NCBI GenBank assembly: GCA_014874485.1
Contig: JADBJK010000024.1
Span: forward strand, 62,001-126,000
DNA from: Chloroflexota bacterium
Lineage (GTDB): Bacteria; Chloroflexota; Anaerolineae; DTLA01
Direction: 5' to 3'
DNA length: 64,000 nucleotides
Shown: positions 1 to 8,907 of the stretch, piece by piece
Numbering within the stretch: the stretch's first letter is position 1
Layout: every line of letters begins with the position of its first letter
Notes under the pieces: model-generated
Database searches by the model: none
What the model was told of the DNA's origin: nothing
Seen by the model: the letters and a program-made list of their open reading frames with translations, nothing else
Made by a program: the position numbers and the translations under genes

Positions 1-72
1 AGTGGGCTGTTTCTGCACACCCGCAACGTTTCGGGTGCGTTTGCGTTGATAGATACGACAGAAGGGAGCGCA

Positions 73-2961
73 GTGTCCGTGGGTAGGGACAGAATCTTCA
101 TCCGAACGCTGGTCCGCGCGGCAGGGCGCTGCATCCTGGCCCTGGGTGTCCTCTTCGCGCTGCTTCCCGCTGGCGGGCATGCAATGGAAGCAGACCCCTC
201 GGTCAAGATGAGCGCGCTTCTGCAGTATCAACTGGCGCTGAAGCGGGAATTCCTCGCCAACCCCGATGTCGGCATCGCCGAGGCGCTGTCGGCGACGGCA
301 GGCAGTCGCTGGGATCCCCGGCGCCAGCGTGTTTTCGTGTACCTGCGCGGCTCGCCTTCCTCACAGTGGGCGCAGCGCGCTCAGTCGCTGGGCTTCACGG
401 TTTACCCCGAAACGTGGATTCCGCCGGTGGGCGCGCACCCCTATGGGTTCTTGGTGGCCAGCGGCCCCACGCAGCAGGTGGGCGCGTTCGCCGCGAGGGA
501 CGACGTGGTGCGCCTGGACACCGCCGAGCAAATCCTGCACCCGAGCAACGATCTGGCGCGAGACGCCGCGCAGGTGTCGTGGGTACAGGGCTTGGGGTAC
601 ACCGGCGCTGGCGTGCGATTGGCCGTGCTGGATGCGGGTTTGGACCTGATGCACCCGGACATCCCCGTGCCGCTTGTGGCCAAGGACGTGTCCCGCTACC
701 CTGAAACGGACAACGATGTGTGGAACCCGTACTCCGGGCACGGGACGCACGTGGTGGCGACGGCGCTGGGGCGGGGGACGCTGTCCGGCGGGCGGTTCCG
801 AGGCATGGCGCCGGGAGCCGAACTGATCTTCCTCAAGATTGGGTTGGATGAGGAGGGCGCGCCTGCAACGGCGGATGCGTTCGTGGCCGGGATGCACATG
901 GCCGTGGGCTCGGGGGCACACGTCGTCAATGTCAGTTACGGGATGTGGGACGCCTATCACGACGGCTCGTCGCCGCTGGCGCAGGCGGTGGACTGGGCTG
1001 AGGCGCAGGGGGTGCTGGTCTTCTGTGCGGCGGGCAACAGCGCCGATGATGGTCGGCATGCGCTGATCAGCATCGGCGGGAGCGCGTCGCCCGTGGACTC
1101 GGGTTTCCGCGTGAGGGAGACGGCACGGCTTCGCCTGCGGTTGGTGTGGAACGATGGCAAGAACCAGCGCGAGTCCTACGCTGTATCTGTGTTGGACGCC
1201 GCCCGCAACAAGGTGGAACCCGTTACCGTGCTCTGGGAACCCAGCGAAAGCGACTATGGGACCGAGTCGGGGCTGATTGAAGGGCCGATGCTGGGGCCGG
1301 GTGAATACTTCCTGCGGGTGCGCGCCCTGATGCCCACGCCGGCGGGCAGGCGGCTGCACGCATACAGCGAGAACGCCGCGATCGTGTTCGTCTCGCCCGA
1401 CCCCAATTACACCGTGGATACGCCCGCGGACGCGAGGGGGAGCATCGCAGTGGCCGGGTATGTCAGCCGCGCCGCGTGGATGAACTATCAGGGGACTTGG
1501 TTCGCCTTTGACCCGTCGCCCGGCGCGGTGGACGCCGTTGCCCGATACAGCGCGCAGGGGCCGACGGTGGACGGTCGCCCCAAGCCCGACATCGCGGCCC
1601 CGGGCACGGCGGTGGTCTCTGCGCGCGACAGGGGGTATGCCCTCGGCGGCCAATGGGATGCGTACATTGTGGACAACGACGGCATCGCGGATGGCAATGG
1701 CCCTGCGGATTACTTCGTCATGGGCGGGACGAGCATGGCAAGCCCTGTGGCGGCCGGGGCGGCTGCGCTGCTCCTGGAGGCGTATCCCTCGCTGAAGGGC
1801 CGCCGCGACATGCCGGTTATCCTGCGCGCCGCCCTATTGGACGGCGCGGTTACCCACCGGAACCTGTTGTTGGAAGGCAGAGGATACCTGAACGCGCGGA
1901 ACAGTTACGAGTTGTTGCGGCCGTTTGCCGAGCCGACGCCCACGCCGCTGCCCACGTTCACGCCGACCCGGACGCCGACGGCGACGTTGACGCCCACGCC
2001 GACTTCGCAGCCGACGGCTACACCGACTCCGACGGCCACGCCGACATTGCCCTCGCCTTCGCCCACGCCTTCGTTCACTGCCACCGCCACGCCCACGGGC
2101 ACGCTGCCCACGGAAACGCCGAGCGTAACGCCCGCACCGGCCTCGCCTACTCCGACGCCGCAGGAGCCAACGGCCACGCCCACGCTGTCGCCAACGGTTA
2201 CGGCGACGCCCACCGCCACGGCCACTGCCACTGCAACCCCCACGGCGACGGCCACCTGGACGGCAACGCCCACGCCGACCGCTTCGCCCACGCGCACGCC
2301 GGTCGCCCCGCCGCAGTGCTGGCTGCCGCGAGTGGCGCGAAACTACCGGTACCCGTTCGGTGGGACGCCAACGCCGTTCTTTGACGATTTCAGCGACCCG
2401 ATGAGCGGCTGGCCGAGGTCATCGGATAACCCGGCCTACGGGATGGCCTACGTGGGCGGGGAGTACCAGATTCTGGCGAAGCAGAGCGGGCTGGTGTTCG
2501 TGAGCCTCGCGCCGGTGCAGATGCAATCGGACTGGGTTCGGATCAGCGTGAAGGCGCGGCGGGCGGGCGGGGGCGCGCTGGCCTACGGAATCGTTTTCGG
2601 TGGGTCGGGGATGTACGCAATCATGGTGTCGCCGCTGGGGTGGGTGGCGCTGTGGCAGTATGACTCGCAGGCCCGGCAGTGGGTGGAGGTCCGCGGGTGG
2701 ACGCGCTGCAATGCCGTGCGGGGCAGCGACGCGACGAATACCCTCACGGTGGATAAGGAAGACGGCCTGGTGCGCTTCTTCGTCAACGGGACGGCTGTGG
2801 AGTTCACGCCGGCATGGCGAGATAGGGACGCGTTCGTCGTGAGGAGCATGGGGCTGGCCGCCATCCTGTTCTCGGAGTCGGGGCCGCCAGCGGACTGCCG
2901 CTTTGACGACTACGCGGTAACGTACCCTGCCGTTGCTGTGCTGGAGCCTCCCTTGCCGTAG
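73..2961 (+). CDS. Secreted subtilisin-like serine protease with PT-rich linker and C-terminal beta domain
   Basis: S8-family protease that would hydrolyse peptide bonds outside the cell. The catalytic triad is visible: Asp in AVLDAGLD (about residue 187), His in SGHGTHV (about 223) and Ser in GGTSMASP (about 554). The roughly 330 residues between His and Ser are longer than in simple subtilisins and suggest an inserted beta domain. A Pro/Thr-rich linker (about residues 625-745) leads to an LPRVARNY motif and then a [10 protein letters not shown]-type domain that looks like a concanavalin-like sugar- or surface-binding fold. A signal peptide ([21 protein letters not shown]) favours the GTG at 73 (or 79) behind GGGAG over the TTG at 46. 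The reading frame is open to the window edge, so a longer upstream start cannot be excluded. It converges on the DUF47 gene. Confidence 0.85.
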   Translation: MSVGRDRIFIRTLVRAAGRCILALGVLFALLPAGGHAMEADPSVKMSALLQYQLALKREFLANPDVGIAEALSATAGSRWDPRRQRVFVYLRGSPSSQWAQRAQSLGFTVYPETWIPPVGAHPYGFLVASGPTQQVGAFAARDDVVRLDTAEQILHPSNDLARDAAQVSWVQGLGYTGAGVRLAVLDAGLDLMHPDIPVPLVAKDVSRYPETDNDVWNPYSGHGTHVVATALGRGTLSGGRFRGMAPGAELIFLKIGLDEEGAPATADAFVAGMHMAVGSGAHVVNVSYGMWDAYHDGSSPLAQAVDWAEAQGVLVFCAAGNSADDGRHALISIGGSASPVDSGFRVRETARLRLRLVWNDGKNQRESYAVSVLDAARNKVEPVTVLWEPSESDYGTESGLIEGPMLGPGEYFLRVRALMPTPAGRRLHAYSENAAIVFVSPDPNYTVDTPADARGSIAVAGYVSRAAWMNYQGTWFAFDPSPGAVDAVARYSAQGPTVDGRPKPDIAAPGTAVVSARDRGYALGGQWDAYIVDNDGIADGNGPADYFVMGGTSMASPVAAGAAALLLEAYPSLKGRRDMPVILRAALLDGAVTHRNLLLEGRGYLNARNSYELLRPFAEPTPTPLPTFTPTRTPTATLTPTPTSQPTATPTPTATPTLPSPSPTPSFTATATPTGTLPTETPSVTPAPASPTPTPQEPTATPTLSPTVTATPTATATATATPTATATWTATPTPTASPTRTPVAPPQCWLPRVARNYRYPFGGTPTPFFDDFSDPMSGWPRSSDNPAYGMAYVGGEYQILAKQSGLVFVSLAPVQMQSDWVRISVKARRAGGGALAYGIVFGGSGMYAIMVSPLGWVALWQYDSQARQWVEVRGWTRCNAVRGSDATNTLTVDKEDGLVRFFVNGTAVEFTPAWRDRDAFVVRSMGLAAILFSESGPPADCRFDDYAVTYPAVAVLEPPLP

Positions 2962-2983
2962 GGGACGGGCGCGCGTTCCTCGC

Positions 2984-3610
2984 CTATGTGCCCTTCACGA
3001 CGATGTCGCTGATGAGGTTGGCGGCTTCGTCTCCGCGGTCTGCGCTGTTGCTGAGGTGGCGGAAGATCTCGCGCAGTTTCAGCACGCGCTGCACATCCTG
3101 TACCGTGTTGACATCCTCAAACAGATGGGCGAGCGCCTGGCGGTACAGGTCTTCCACGCGGTTCTCCAGCGACTTGGCGCGTTTGGCGTGCTCTATGGCG
3201 ACGCCCGGGTGGTCGCTGAGGCGCAGCACGGCGAGGTGAATCTCTGTGGCAGCGTCGGCGAGGAGTTTCACGATGGCGACGATGTCCGGGGTCGGTTCCA
3301 CATTGAACAGGGCCATCTCGTCCACAGAAGTGTGGGCGTAGTCAATGATGTCGTCAATGGCGCGGGACAGGCCAAAGATGTCCTCGCGGTCAAAGGGCGT
3401 GGCAAAAGTGCGGTTGAGTTCGTCTATGAGGATGCGGCGGAGTTCGTCGGCCTCTTTTTCGGCGCGGCGCAGGGCGTCTACGATTTCGGGACTCGGGGCG
3501 CGGACGTACTGCTCCAGAAGTTGAACCCCCTCCAGGGTCTTGGCAGCCTGCTCGGCGAGGAGTTGCCGGAATCGGTCGGGTTTCTTGGTGAAAAGGTCTT
3601 TCAAGCCCAT
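2984..3610 (-). CDS. DUF47 (PhoU-like) phosphate transport accessory protein
   Basis: All-helical 208-residue protein of the DUF47/PhoU-like family, whose members sit beside PiT phosphate transporters and are thought to regulate them. It starts MGLKDLFTKKPDRF and has the family's long helices rich in charged residues, including EKEADELRR and an acidic DREDIF segment resembling the metal-binding helices of PhoU proteins. The length matches the family. The ATG follows a GGAGG box. It lies 28 bp downstream of the PiT gene on the same strand, so the two are almost certainly one phosphate-uptake operon read from the promoter near 4.67 kb. The biochemical role is inferred from family and context. 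Confidence 0.88.
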   Translation of the reverse strand: MGLKDLFTKKPDRFRQLLAEQAAKTLEGVQLLEQYVRAPSPEIVDALRRAEKEADELRRILIDELNRTFATPFDREDIFGLSRAIDDIIDYAHTSVDEMALFNVEPTPDIVAIVKLLADAATEIHLAVLRLSDHPGVAIEHAKRAKSLENRVEDLYRQALAHLFEDVNTVQDVQRVLKLREIFRHLSNSADRGDEAANLISDIVVKGT

Positions 3611-3638
3611 CTGTCTGCCTCCAAATTGGGGATAGGGA

Positions 3639-4634
3639 CTAGCCGAGCCACGCGTGAAGTGGCAGGTAAATCAGCGCGGACATGAGCATGGACGCCGGAA
3701 TGGTGAGGAGCCACGCCAGGGCAATGTCCCCTGCGACCCCCCAGCGCACCTTGGACACGCGCTCCGCTGATCCGACGCCGATGATGGTGGAACTGACGAC
3801 CTGGGTGGTGCTGACCGGCCCACCGAGCACCGCCGCGCCCAGGATGACCGCTGCCGAGGCCGCCTGCGCACTGAAGCCATGAATCGGGCGGATGCGGTAG
3901 AACTTGGCCCCCAGCGTCTTGATGATGCGCCAGGCGCCGGTGAACGTGCCCAGGGCGATGGCAGCGGCGCAGACGGCGATGACCCACACGGGCACGTGGA
4001 ACGAGTCAATCAGGCCGCCGCTCACCAGCGCCATGGTGATGATGCCCATGGACTTCTGGGCGTCGTTGGTGCCGTGGCTCAGGGCAAGGCCGATGGAGGT
4101 GAGCACCTGCGCGCCCTTGAAGAAGTCGTTGGCGCGGGGCGTGGCCGCGCGGGAAAGCCATAGCAGGAGTTTCATGAACAGGTAGCCGACGATAAGCCCC
4201 AGAATGGGGGAGGTGAACAGCGCGATGACGGTCTTGCGGATGCCCGCGGCCTGGATGGCCGAGAAGCCGTGCGCCACTGCGACCGCGCCGACCAGTCCCC
4301 CGATGAGCGCGTGGGACGAACTGGACGGGATGCCCAGTATCCAGGTGATGATGTTCCAGGCGATGGCGCCCAGAAGGCCGGCGAAGATGACCGTGGGGCT
4401 GATGGCCTCGGGCAGGACGATCTCGTGGCCGATGGTGGTGGCGACGGCGACGCCGAACAGGAACGGGCCGGCGGCCTCGGCCAGGGCGGCAAGGACCAGC
4501 GCCTTGCGCGGCGACAGGGCACGCGAGGAGATGGTCGTGGCCACGACGTTGGCGCTGTCGTGAAAGCCGTTCAGGAAGTCAAAACTCACGGCCGTAACGA
4601 TGAGGGCGATGGTGATAGCCAGGTTGGCGCTCAT
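3639..4634 (-). CDS. PiT-family inorganic phosphate transporter
   Basis: Inner-membrane low-affinity phosphate permease that couples uptake to a cation (H+ or Na+). The 331-residue protein is almost all membrane helices. It carries both halves of the PiT signature: the N-terminal FDFLNGFHDSANVVATTIS stretch and the C-terminal ALSHGTNDAQKSMGI stretch, plus the SSSSHALIGG loop. It is first in a two-gene operon with the DUF47 protein. A TTGCCA-17-TACAAT promoter lies 37 bp upstream of the ATG, overlapping two direct TGCGATTTTG repeats that may bind a regulator. A GGAGAAG box precedes the start at a rather long distance. Confidence 0.92.
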   Translation of the reverse strand: MSANLAITIALIVTAVSFDFLNGFHDSANVVATTISSRALSPRKALVLAALAEAAGPFLFGVAVATTIGHEIVLPEAISPTVIFAGLLGAIAWNIITWILGIPSSSSHALIGGLVGAVAVAHGFSAIQAAGIRKTVIALFTSPILGLIVGYLFMKLLLWLSRAATPRANDFFKGAQVLTSIGLALSHGTNDAQKSMGIITMALVSGGLIDSFHVPVWVIAVCAAAIALGTFTGAWRIIKTLGAKFYRIRPIHGFSAQAASAAVILGAAVLGGPVSTTQVVSSTIIGVGSAERVSKVRWGVAGDIALAWLLTIPASMLMSALIYLPLHAWLG

Positions 4635-4670
4635 GCCTGCTCTTCTTCTCCATCCAACGGTATGGCGGCG

Positions 4671-4699
4671 ATTGTATCACGAAACTGCGATTTTGGCAA
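4671..4699 (-). promoter_or_regulatory. Promoter of PiT-DUF47 operon
   Basis: On the minus strand TTGCCA (4694-4699) is separated by exactly 17 bp from TACAAT (4671-4676). The -10 box is preceded by TGA, an extended -10. The predicted transcript start is near 4664, about 30 nt before the transporter ATG. Confidence 0.7.
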
Positions 4700-4718
4700 C
4701 GTGTGCATTGCGATTTTG
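4686..4718. promoter_or_regulatory. Direct repeats over the phosphate operon promoter (candidate operator)
   Basis: TGCGATTTTG occurs twice, at 4686-4695 and 4709-4718, 23 bp apart (about two helical turns). The first copy overlaps the -35 box of the PiT promoter. This is the layout expected for a dimeric activator or repressor such as a PhoB-type protein, but the sequence does not match a Pho box that I know. Confidence 0.45.
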
Positions 4719-4827
4719 CGACGAGATTGAGCGCCCACACGCCGCGACCGCGAAGTTCTGATGGGCAGCGTTGACAGCAACGGATGGGATTGCCGCCGCT
4801 CGTTCTCGGCCAGATGGACGCACGACC

Positions 4828-6408
4828 TCAGTCCAGGCGGAAGTGGCAACCGCTGCTCTCGCGGTTTCGCCAGGCGGCCTCGGCCACGATGAGGGCAGCC
4901 TGGACGGCGTTGCGCAGGCCGACAAGGGCGTCGTTGAGCCGCGTGGTGCGGTAGAAGCGCGTGATGTCATCCTGCAGGTCGTACAGGTCGTTGATGGCCC
5001 GCTCCAGGCGCTTGGTGGAGCGAATCAGCCCCACGTAGTTCCACATGATGTGCTGGATGGTGCTCAAGTCCTGCTGGATGAGGGCGGGGTCGGCGAAGTC
5101 CTCCAGGCCCACGTCGCGCCAGGGGGGCAGGTCGGCAGGCCCCAAGGGCGCACGTTTCGGCAGCGTCCGCAGGATGTGCTCGGCGGCGCGCCAGCCCCAA
5201 ACAAGGCCCTCCAGCAGCGACGCGCTGCCCAGGCGGTTGGCGCCGTGCACGCCGGTGCAACTGACCTCGCCCACGGCGTAAAGGTTGCGGATGGTGGTGC
5301 GGCCGAACGAGTCGGCCCAGACGCCGCCGCAGAAGTAGTGCGCCGCAGGAACGACGGGCACGGGTTCTTTGGTGATGTCCACGCCGTACTTGAGGCAGGT
5401 CTCGTAGATATTCGGGAAGCGCCGCAGGATTTTGGCGCGGTTGATGTAGGATGCCAAATCCAGGTACACGCAGTTCGCGCCGGTGGCCAGCATTTCCTGA
5501 TGGATGCTGCGAGCGACGACATCGCGCGGGGCCAGGTCCTTCCACTGGGGCGCGTACTTCTCCATGAACGGTTCGCCGCGGTTGTTGATGAGGCGAGCGC
5601 CCGCGCCGCGCACCGCCTCGCTGATGAGGAACTGGGCCGCGTTGAGGTGGAAGAAGACGGTGGGGTGGAACTGGACGTATTCGGCGTTGATGATGCGCGC
5701 GCCCGCGCGGGCAGCCATGGCAAGGCCATCGCCACGGGCAAGCGGGGGGTTGGTGGTGTGCAGGAAGATGCGCCCCAGGCCGCCCGTTGCCAGGACGGTG
5801 GCCTTGGCCAGGAAGGTGTCCACGCGGTTTTGCGCCTGGTTCAGGACATAGGCGCCGCCGCAGGACAGCGGCTCGTACACGCGCAGGCGGTTATAGGCGT
5901 GGTGGGACGGCGTCAGCAGGTCCACGGCCGTGTGCGACGGCAGGATGCGCACGTTGGGGCACGCACGGAGCGCCTCTATGAGTTTGGTCTGGATGGCCTG
6001 GCCCGTAGCGTCGGCAGCGTGCAGAATTCGCTCGGTGGAGTGGGCGGCCTCGCGGATGTACTCCAACTGGTCGCCGTGGCTGCGTGCGAAGGGGACGCCC
6101 AGCCGCTTGACCAGGAACTCCTCCACGAGGCGCGGCCCCTCGGTAGCGAGGATGCGCACGGCGCGGCGGTTGTTGAGGCCATCGCCTGCGGCGATGAGGT
6201 CTTGCGCCAGGAGCGCGGGCGAGTCGTGGACTCCGCCGCCGATGATGCCGCCCTGGGCGTAGAAGGTGTTGGATTCCAGCGGGTCGGCGGCGCTGGTGAT
6301 GACAGTGATGGACAGCGTCGGGTCTTCGGCCAGGCGGAGCGCCGTTACGGCTCCCGCGATGCCGCATCCGATAATGAGAACGTCGCTTTCATGGACATCT
6401 GCTGACAT
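4828..6408 (-). CDS. nadB: L-aspartate oxidase
   Basis: FAD enzyme that oxidises L-aspartate to iminoaspartate, the first step of de novo NAD synthesis. The N-terminus has the dinucleotide motif (VLIIGCGIAGAVTALRLAE). Family motifs follow in order: SNTFYAQGGI, ATGGLGRIF, the substrate-site HPTVF segment, RGAGARLINNRGEPFM, and AHYFCGGV...GRTTIRNLYAVGE with GVHGANRLGSASLLE. At 526 residues it has the usual length, including the C-terminal helical domain. The ATG is preceded by AGAAGGGG. It is the last gene of nadC-nadA-nadB, 30 bp after nadA. Electrons may go to oxygen or fumarate; anaerobic use of fumarate would fit the rest of the window. Confidence 0.95.
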   Translation of the reverse strand: MSADVHESDVLIIGCGIAGAVTALRLAEDPTLSITVITSAADPLESNTFYAQGGIIGGGVHDSPALLAQDLIAAGDGLNNRRAVRILATEGPRLVEEFLVKRLGVPFARSHGDQLEYIREAAHSTERILHAADATGQAIQTKLIEALRACPNVRILPSHTAVDLLTPSHHAYNRLRVYEPLSCGGAYVLNQAQNRVDTFLAKATVLATGGLGRIFLHTTNPPLARGDGLAMAARAGARIINAEYVQFHPTVFFHLNAAQFLISEAVRGAGARLINNRGEPFMEKYAPQWKDLAPRDVVARSIHQEMLATGANCVYLDLASYINRAKILRRFPNIYETCLKYGVDITKEPVPVVPAAHYFCGGVWADSFGRTTIRNLYAVGEVSCTGVHGANRLGSASLLEGLVWGWRAAEHILRTLPKRAPLGPADLPPWRDVGLEDFADPALIQQDLSTIQHIMWNYVGLIRSTKRLERAINDLYDLQDDITRFYRTTRLNDALVGLRNAVQAALIVAEAAWRNRESSGCHFRLD

Positions 6409-6438
6409 GAAATTGCCCCTTCTGATTCTATTCTGCCG

Positions 6439-7497
6439 TTACGCCAAGGCGAGCATGCGCTCCAGGGCTTTGTTGGCCCATTTCTGGATGGTCTTGGGCA
6501 CACGAACGCGATTGACAAAGCGGCCCTGCGTGAGTTCGTCCAGCGTGTAGGCGAGCGCCTGCGGTGTGATTCGGTACATGGCCCCGCATTGCGAGCGCGC
6601 CAGGGGCACGACGGTCTTGTCGGGATTCTGGGCGGCGAGCCGCTCCACCAGGTGGATTTCCGTGCCGATGGCGACGGTGGCGCCTGCGGGCAGGTCGCGC
6701 ACGTACCGCACGATGCCGCTGGTGGAGGCTGCGGCATCGGAGCGGGCGACCACCTCGGCCGTACATTCGGGGTGGACGACAATCTTGGCGTCTGGGTAGC
6801 GGGCGCGGATGGCGTCCACGTCGGCGGTGGTGAACCGCGTGTGCACGTGGCAGAAGCCCTTCCACACGATCATGCGGGCGTCGCGCAGGGCTTGCGGGTC
6901 GGGCGCGTCGGGGTCCCAGACGCGAATCTGCGACGCAGGCACGCCCAGCGCCAGCGCGGAGTTGCGGCCCAGGTGCTCGTCGGGGAAGAAGATGACGCGG
7001 CCGCGCTGGGAAAATGCCCATTGGAGCACCTTCTGCGCGTTGGCCGAGGTGCAGACGGCTCCGCCGTGCTCGCCGCAGAACGCCTTCAGGTCCGCATACG
7101 AGTTCTGGTACGTAACCGGCACGAGGTCGTCGCCCCAGAGCGCCGTCAGGGCGTCCCAGGCGAGGACAGCCTGCTGGCGGGTGGCCATGGCCGCCATCGG
7201 GCACATGGCGGTTCTGTCGGGTATCAGGACGACCTGTTTAGGCCCGCAGAGCATGGCGGCGGTCTCGGCCATGAAGTCCACGCCGCAGAAGACGATGTAG
7301 CGGGCGTCGCGCACCTGGGCGGCACGCCGAGACAGTTCCAGCGAGTCGCCCACGAAATCGCCGAATGCCACGATGGAGTCACGCTGGTAGTGGTGGGTCA
7401 GAATGACCAGGTCGGGGCCGAGGGCTGCTTTCGCCGCTCGTATGTGTTCCGCGGCCTGCTGTTCAGACAGGCTCGCGTATGCTTGCGGGAGTTTCAT
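6439..7497 (-). CDS. nadA: Quinolinate synthase A
   Basis: [4Fe-4S] enzyme that condenses iminoaspartate with dihydroxyacetone phosphate to quinolinate. The 352-residue protein shows the repeated three-domain layout and the three expected cluster cysteines in CGVDFMAETA, HPECTAEV and SQCGAMYRI, plus LTHHYQRD near the N-terminus and KGFCHVHTRFT. The ATG lies 3 bp after the nadC stop, with AAGGAG overlapping the end of nadC, so translation is probably coupled. The cluster is oxygen-labile, consistent with an anaerobic host. Confidence 0.96.
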   Translation of the reverse strand: MKLPQAYASLSEQQAAEHIRAAKAALGPDLVILTHHYQRDSIVAFGDFVGDSLELSRRAAQVRDARYIVFCGVDFMAETAAMLCGPKQVVLIPDRTAMCPMAAMATRQQAVLAWDALTALWGDDLVPVTYQNSYADLKAFCGEHGGAVCTSANAQKVLQWAFSQRGRVIFFPDEHLGRNSALALGVPASQIRVWDPDAPDPQALRDARMIVWKGFCHVHTRFTTADVDAIRARYPDAKIVVHPECTAEVVARSDAAASTSGIVRYVRDLPAGATVAIGTEIHLVERLAAQNPDKTVVPLARSQCGAMYRITPQALAYTLDELTQGRFVNRVRVPKTIQKWANKALERMLALA

Positions 7498-7500
7498 CGG

Positions 7501-8352
7501 TTACGCTCCTTGCGGGTAGAGTTCCAGGCTGATGTCCAGGGCCTGGGGCGAATGGGTCAGCGCGCCGACGGAGATGTAGTCCACGCCGGTGGCGGCGATT
7601 TTGGTTACGGTGCTCAACGTTACACCGCCCGACACTTCCAGTTTCACGCGACCCTGAGCACGGCGCACAGCCTCGCGGATGTCGTCAAGGCTCATATTGT
7701 CCAGCATGATGCGGTCCACGCCGAGGGCGAGCGCCTCGTCCAGTTCGGCCAGCGACTTGACTTCCACCTCAACGAGGATGCCTTTCGGGATGCGCTCGCG
7801 GACCTTGCGCACGGCCTGGGTGATGCCGCCCGCCGCCGCGATGTGGTTGTCCTTGATGAGCACCATGTCGTAGAGGCCGGTGCGGTGATTCTGAGCGCCG
7901 CCCAGCCGCACGGCCCACTTGTCCAGCAGGCGCAGGCCGGGGCAGGTCTTGCGCGTGTCCAGGATGACGGCGCGCGTGCCGGCGACGGCGTCCACGAATC
8001 GGCGGGTGTCGGTGGCGATGCCCGACATGCGCTGCAGGAAGTTCAGGGCGGTGCGCTCGGCGGTGAGGATGCTGCGGGCCGGGCCGACGACGCGGGCGAC
8101 GACCGTCCCTCGGTTCACGCGGTCCCCGTCGTTGACCAGCGCGGTGAATTGTATGGACGGGTCCACGGTGGCGAAGACGAGCGCGGCCACCTCCAGGCCG
8201 GCGATGACGCCAACCTGCTTGACGAGGAGGTCGCCGCGCAGGCGGAGGTCAGGCGGGATGATCCACTCGCTGGTGATGTCGCCGGAACCGACGTCCTCGG
8301 CGAGGGCGCGGGCGATGAGTTCCAGCACCTGAAGTCGGACTGCGGTGTCCAT
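7501..8352 (-). CDS. nadC: Nicotinate-nucleotide pyrophosphorylase (quinolinate phosphoribosyltransferase)
   Basis: Converts quinolinate and PRPP to nicotinate mononucleotide, closing the NAD branch begun by NadB and NadA. Family motifs visible are EDVGSGDITSEW near the N-terminus, NFLQRMSGIAT, DTRKTCPGLRLLDKWAV, GGAQNHRTGLYDMVLIKDNH and the C-terminal VKLEVSGGV with ISVGALTHS. The ORF track extends to 8688, but the upstream part is repeat-derived. The ATG at 8352 has a strong AAGGAAGGAG box, which gives a 283-residue protein of normal size. First gene of the operon. Confidence 0.95.
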   Translation of the reverse strand: MDTAVRLQVLELIARALAEDVGSGDITSEWIIPPDLRLRGDLLVKQVGVIAGLEVAALVFATVDPSIQFTALVNDGDRVNRGTVVARVVGPARSILTAERTALNFLQRMSGIATDTRRFVDAVAGTRAVILDTRKTCPGLRLLDKWAVRLGGAQNHRTGLYDMVLIKDNHIAAAGGITQAVRKVRERIPKGILVEVEVKSLAELDEALALGVDRIMLDNMSLDDIREAVRRAQGRVKLEVSGGVTLSTVTKIAATGVDYISVGALTHSPQALDISLELYPQGA

Positions 8353-8383
8353 GGGACTCCTTCCTTGGTCTGCGTTTCGGGCC

Positions 8384-8392
8384 ATTATACCA
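8384..8392 (-). promoter_or_regulatory. Extended -10 promoter of the nad operon
   Basis: Minus-strand TGGTATAAT (8384-8392) is an extended -10 consensus. The expected -35 position is poor. The predicted start is near 8377, about 25 nt before the nadC ATG and its Shine-Dalgarno box. Confidence 0.6.
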
Positions 8393-8599
8393 CAGGGCGG
8401 GCGTGGGGGCGAAGCGAGGTGGCTCGGCCACGCGGTTTCTCCCTTTGCTGGTGGGTCGGCAAGCCGCTGTCGTGCTGAGCGAGGCCTCTGGGACGGTGGA
8501 GGTTGCCTCGGGCGCTGCGTGCCCTCGCAACGGCAGGTCATTCTTCCTTCCCCTGCGTTGAGGCCGGCCTTCATCGTGGAGATGCAGAGTGCGCGGTGA

Positions 8600-8840
8600 A
8601 CGGCCGGGGATTTGGAACGCGAAGGGCGCGAAACCCCACGAAAGGCGCGAACGGGTTCGCGTCTTTCGCGTTCTTTCGTGGCTTTCATGGTCCAAACTCT
8701 CTGTTGTCATTGCGAGCGAAGCGATCCTTCACGTGCGACGCACCTCCGAGGTGCGTCGCACGTACCCTCCCGTTCTGTCATTGCGAGCGAAGCGAAGCAA
8801 TCCCAGATCGTGGAGGTTGCTTCGGGCGCTGCGTGCCCTC
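8600..8840. repeat. Repeat island 1 between pfp and nadC
   Basis: The 555 bp between the two genes contain no credible ORF. At 8620-8690 there is an inverted repeat of the form GCGAAnGGGTTCGCG with AAAGGCGCGAA arms. At 8707 a truncated GTCATTGCGAG unit begins, followed by a 33-bp perfect palindrome (8731-8763) with arms ACGTGCGACGCACCTC, and then another GTCATTGCGAG...GAAGCAATC unit. The same families recur at 12.97, 15.9, 29.95, 38.7 and 46.2 kb. Small track ORFs over this stretch are repeat translations. Confidence 0.85.
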
Positions 8841-8907
8841 TGCGCCGGTCTGACCACGAGGGGCAGGCCCGAGACCTGCCCCTGCGGGTTGCCTGTGGGT
8901 GACGGCG

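Noticed and set aside
1-72. Tail of an upstream gene
   Set aside because: Frame 2 ends in TGA at 47-49, but only about 15 codons are visible, too few to support a call.
1905-2297. 130-aa minus-strand Val/Gly-rich ORF (and a similar one at 39999-40553)
   Set aside because: Reverse translations of the repetitive Pro/Thr linkers of the two secreted proteins.
4771-6405. 544-aa plus-strand ORF
   Set aside because: Antisense shadow of nadB in a GC-rich third-position frame; low-complexity Gly/Ala/Val/Arg composition and no family motif.
6589-8478. 629-aa plus-strand ORF
   Set aside because: Antisense to nadA and nadC, which have complete family motifs.
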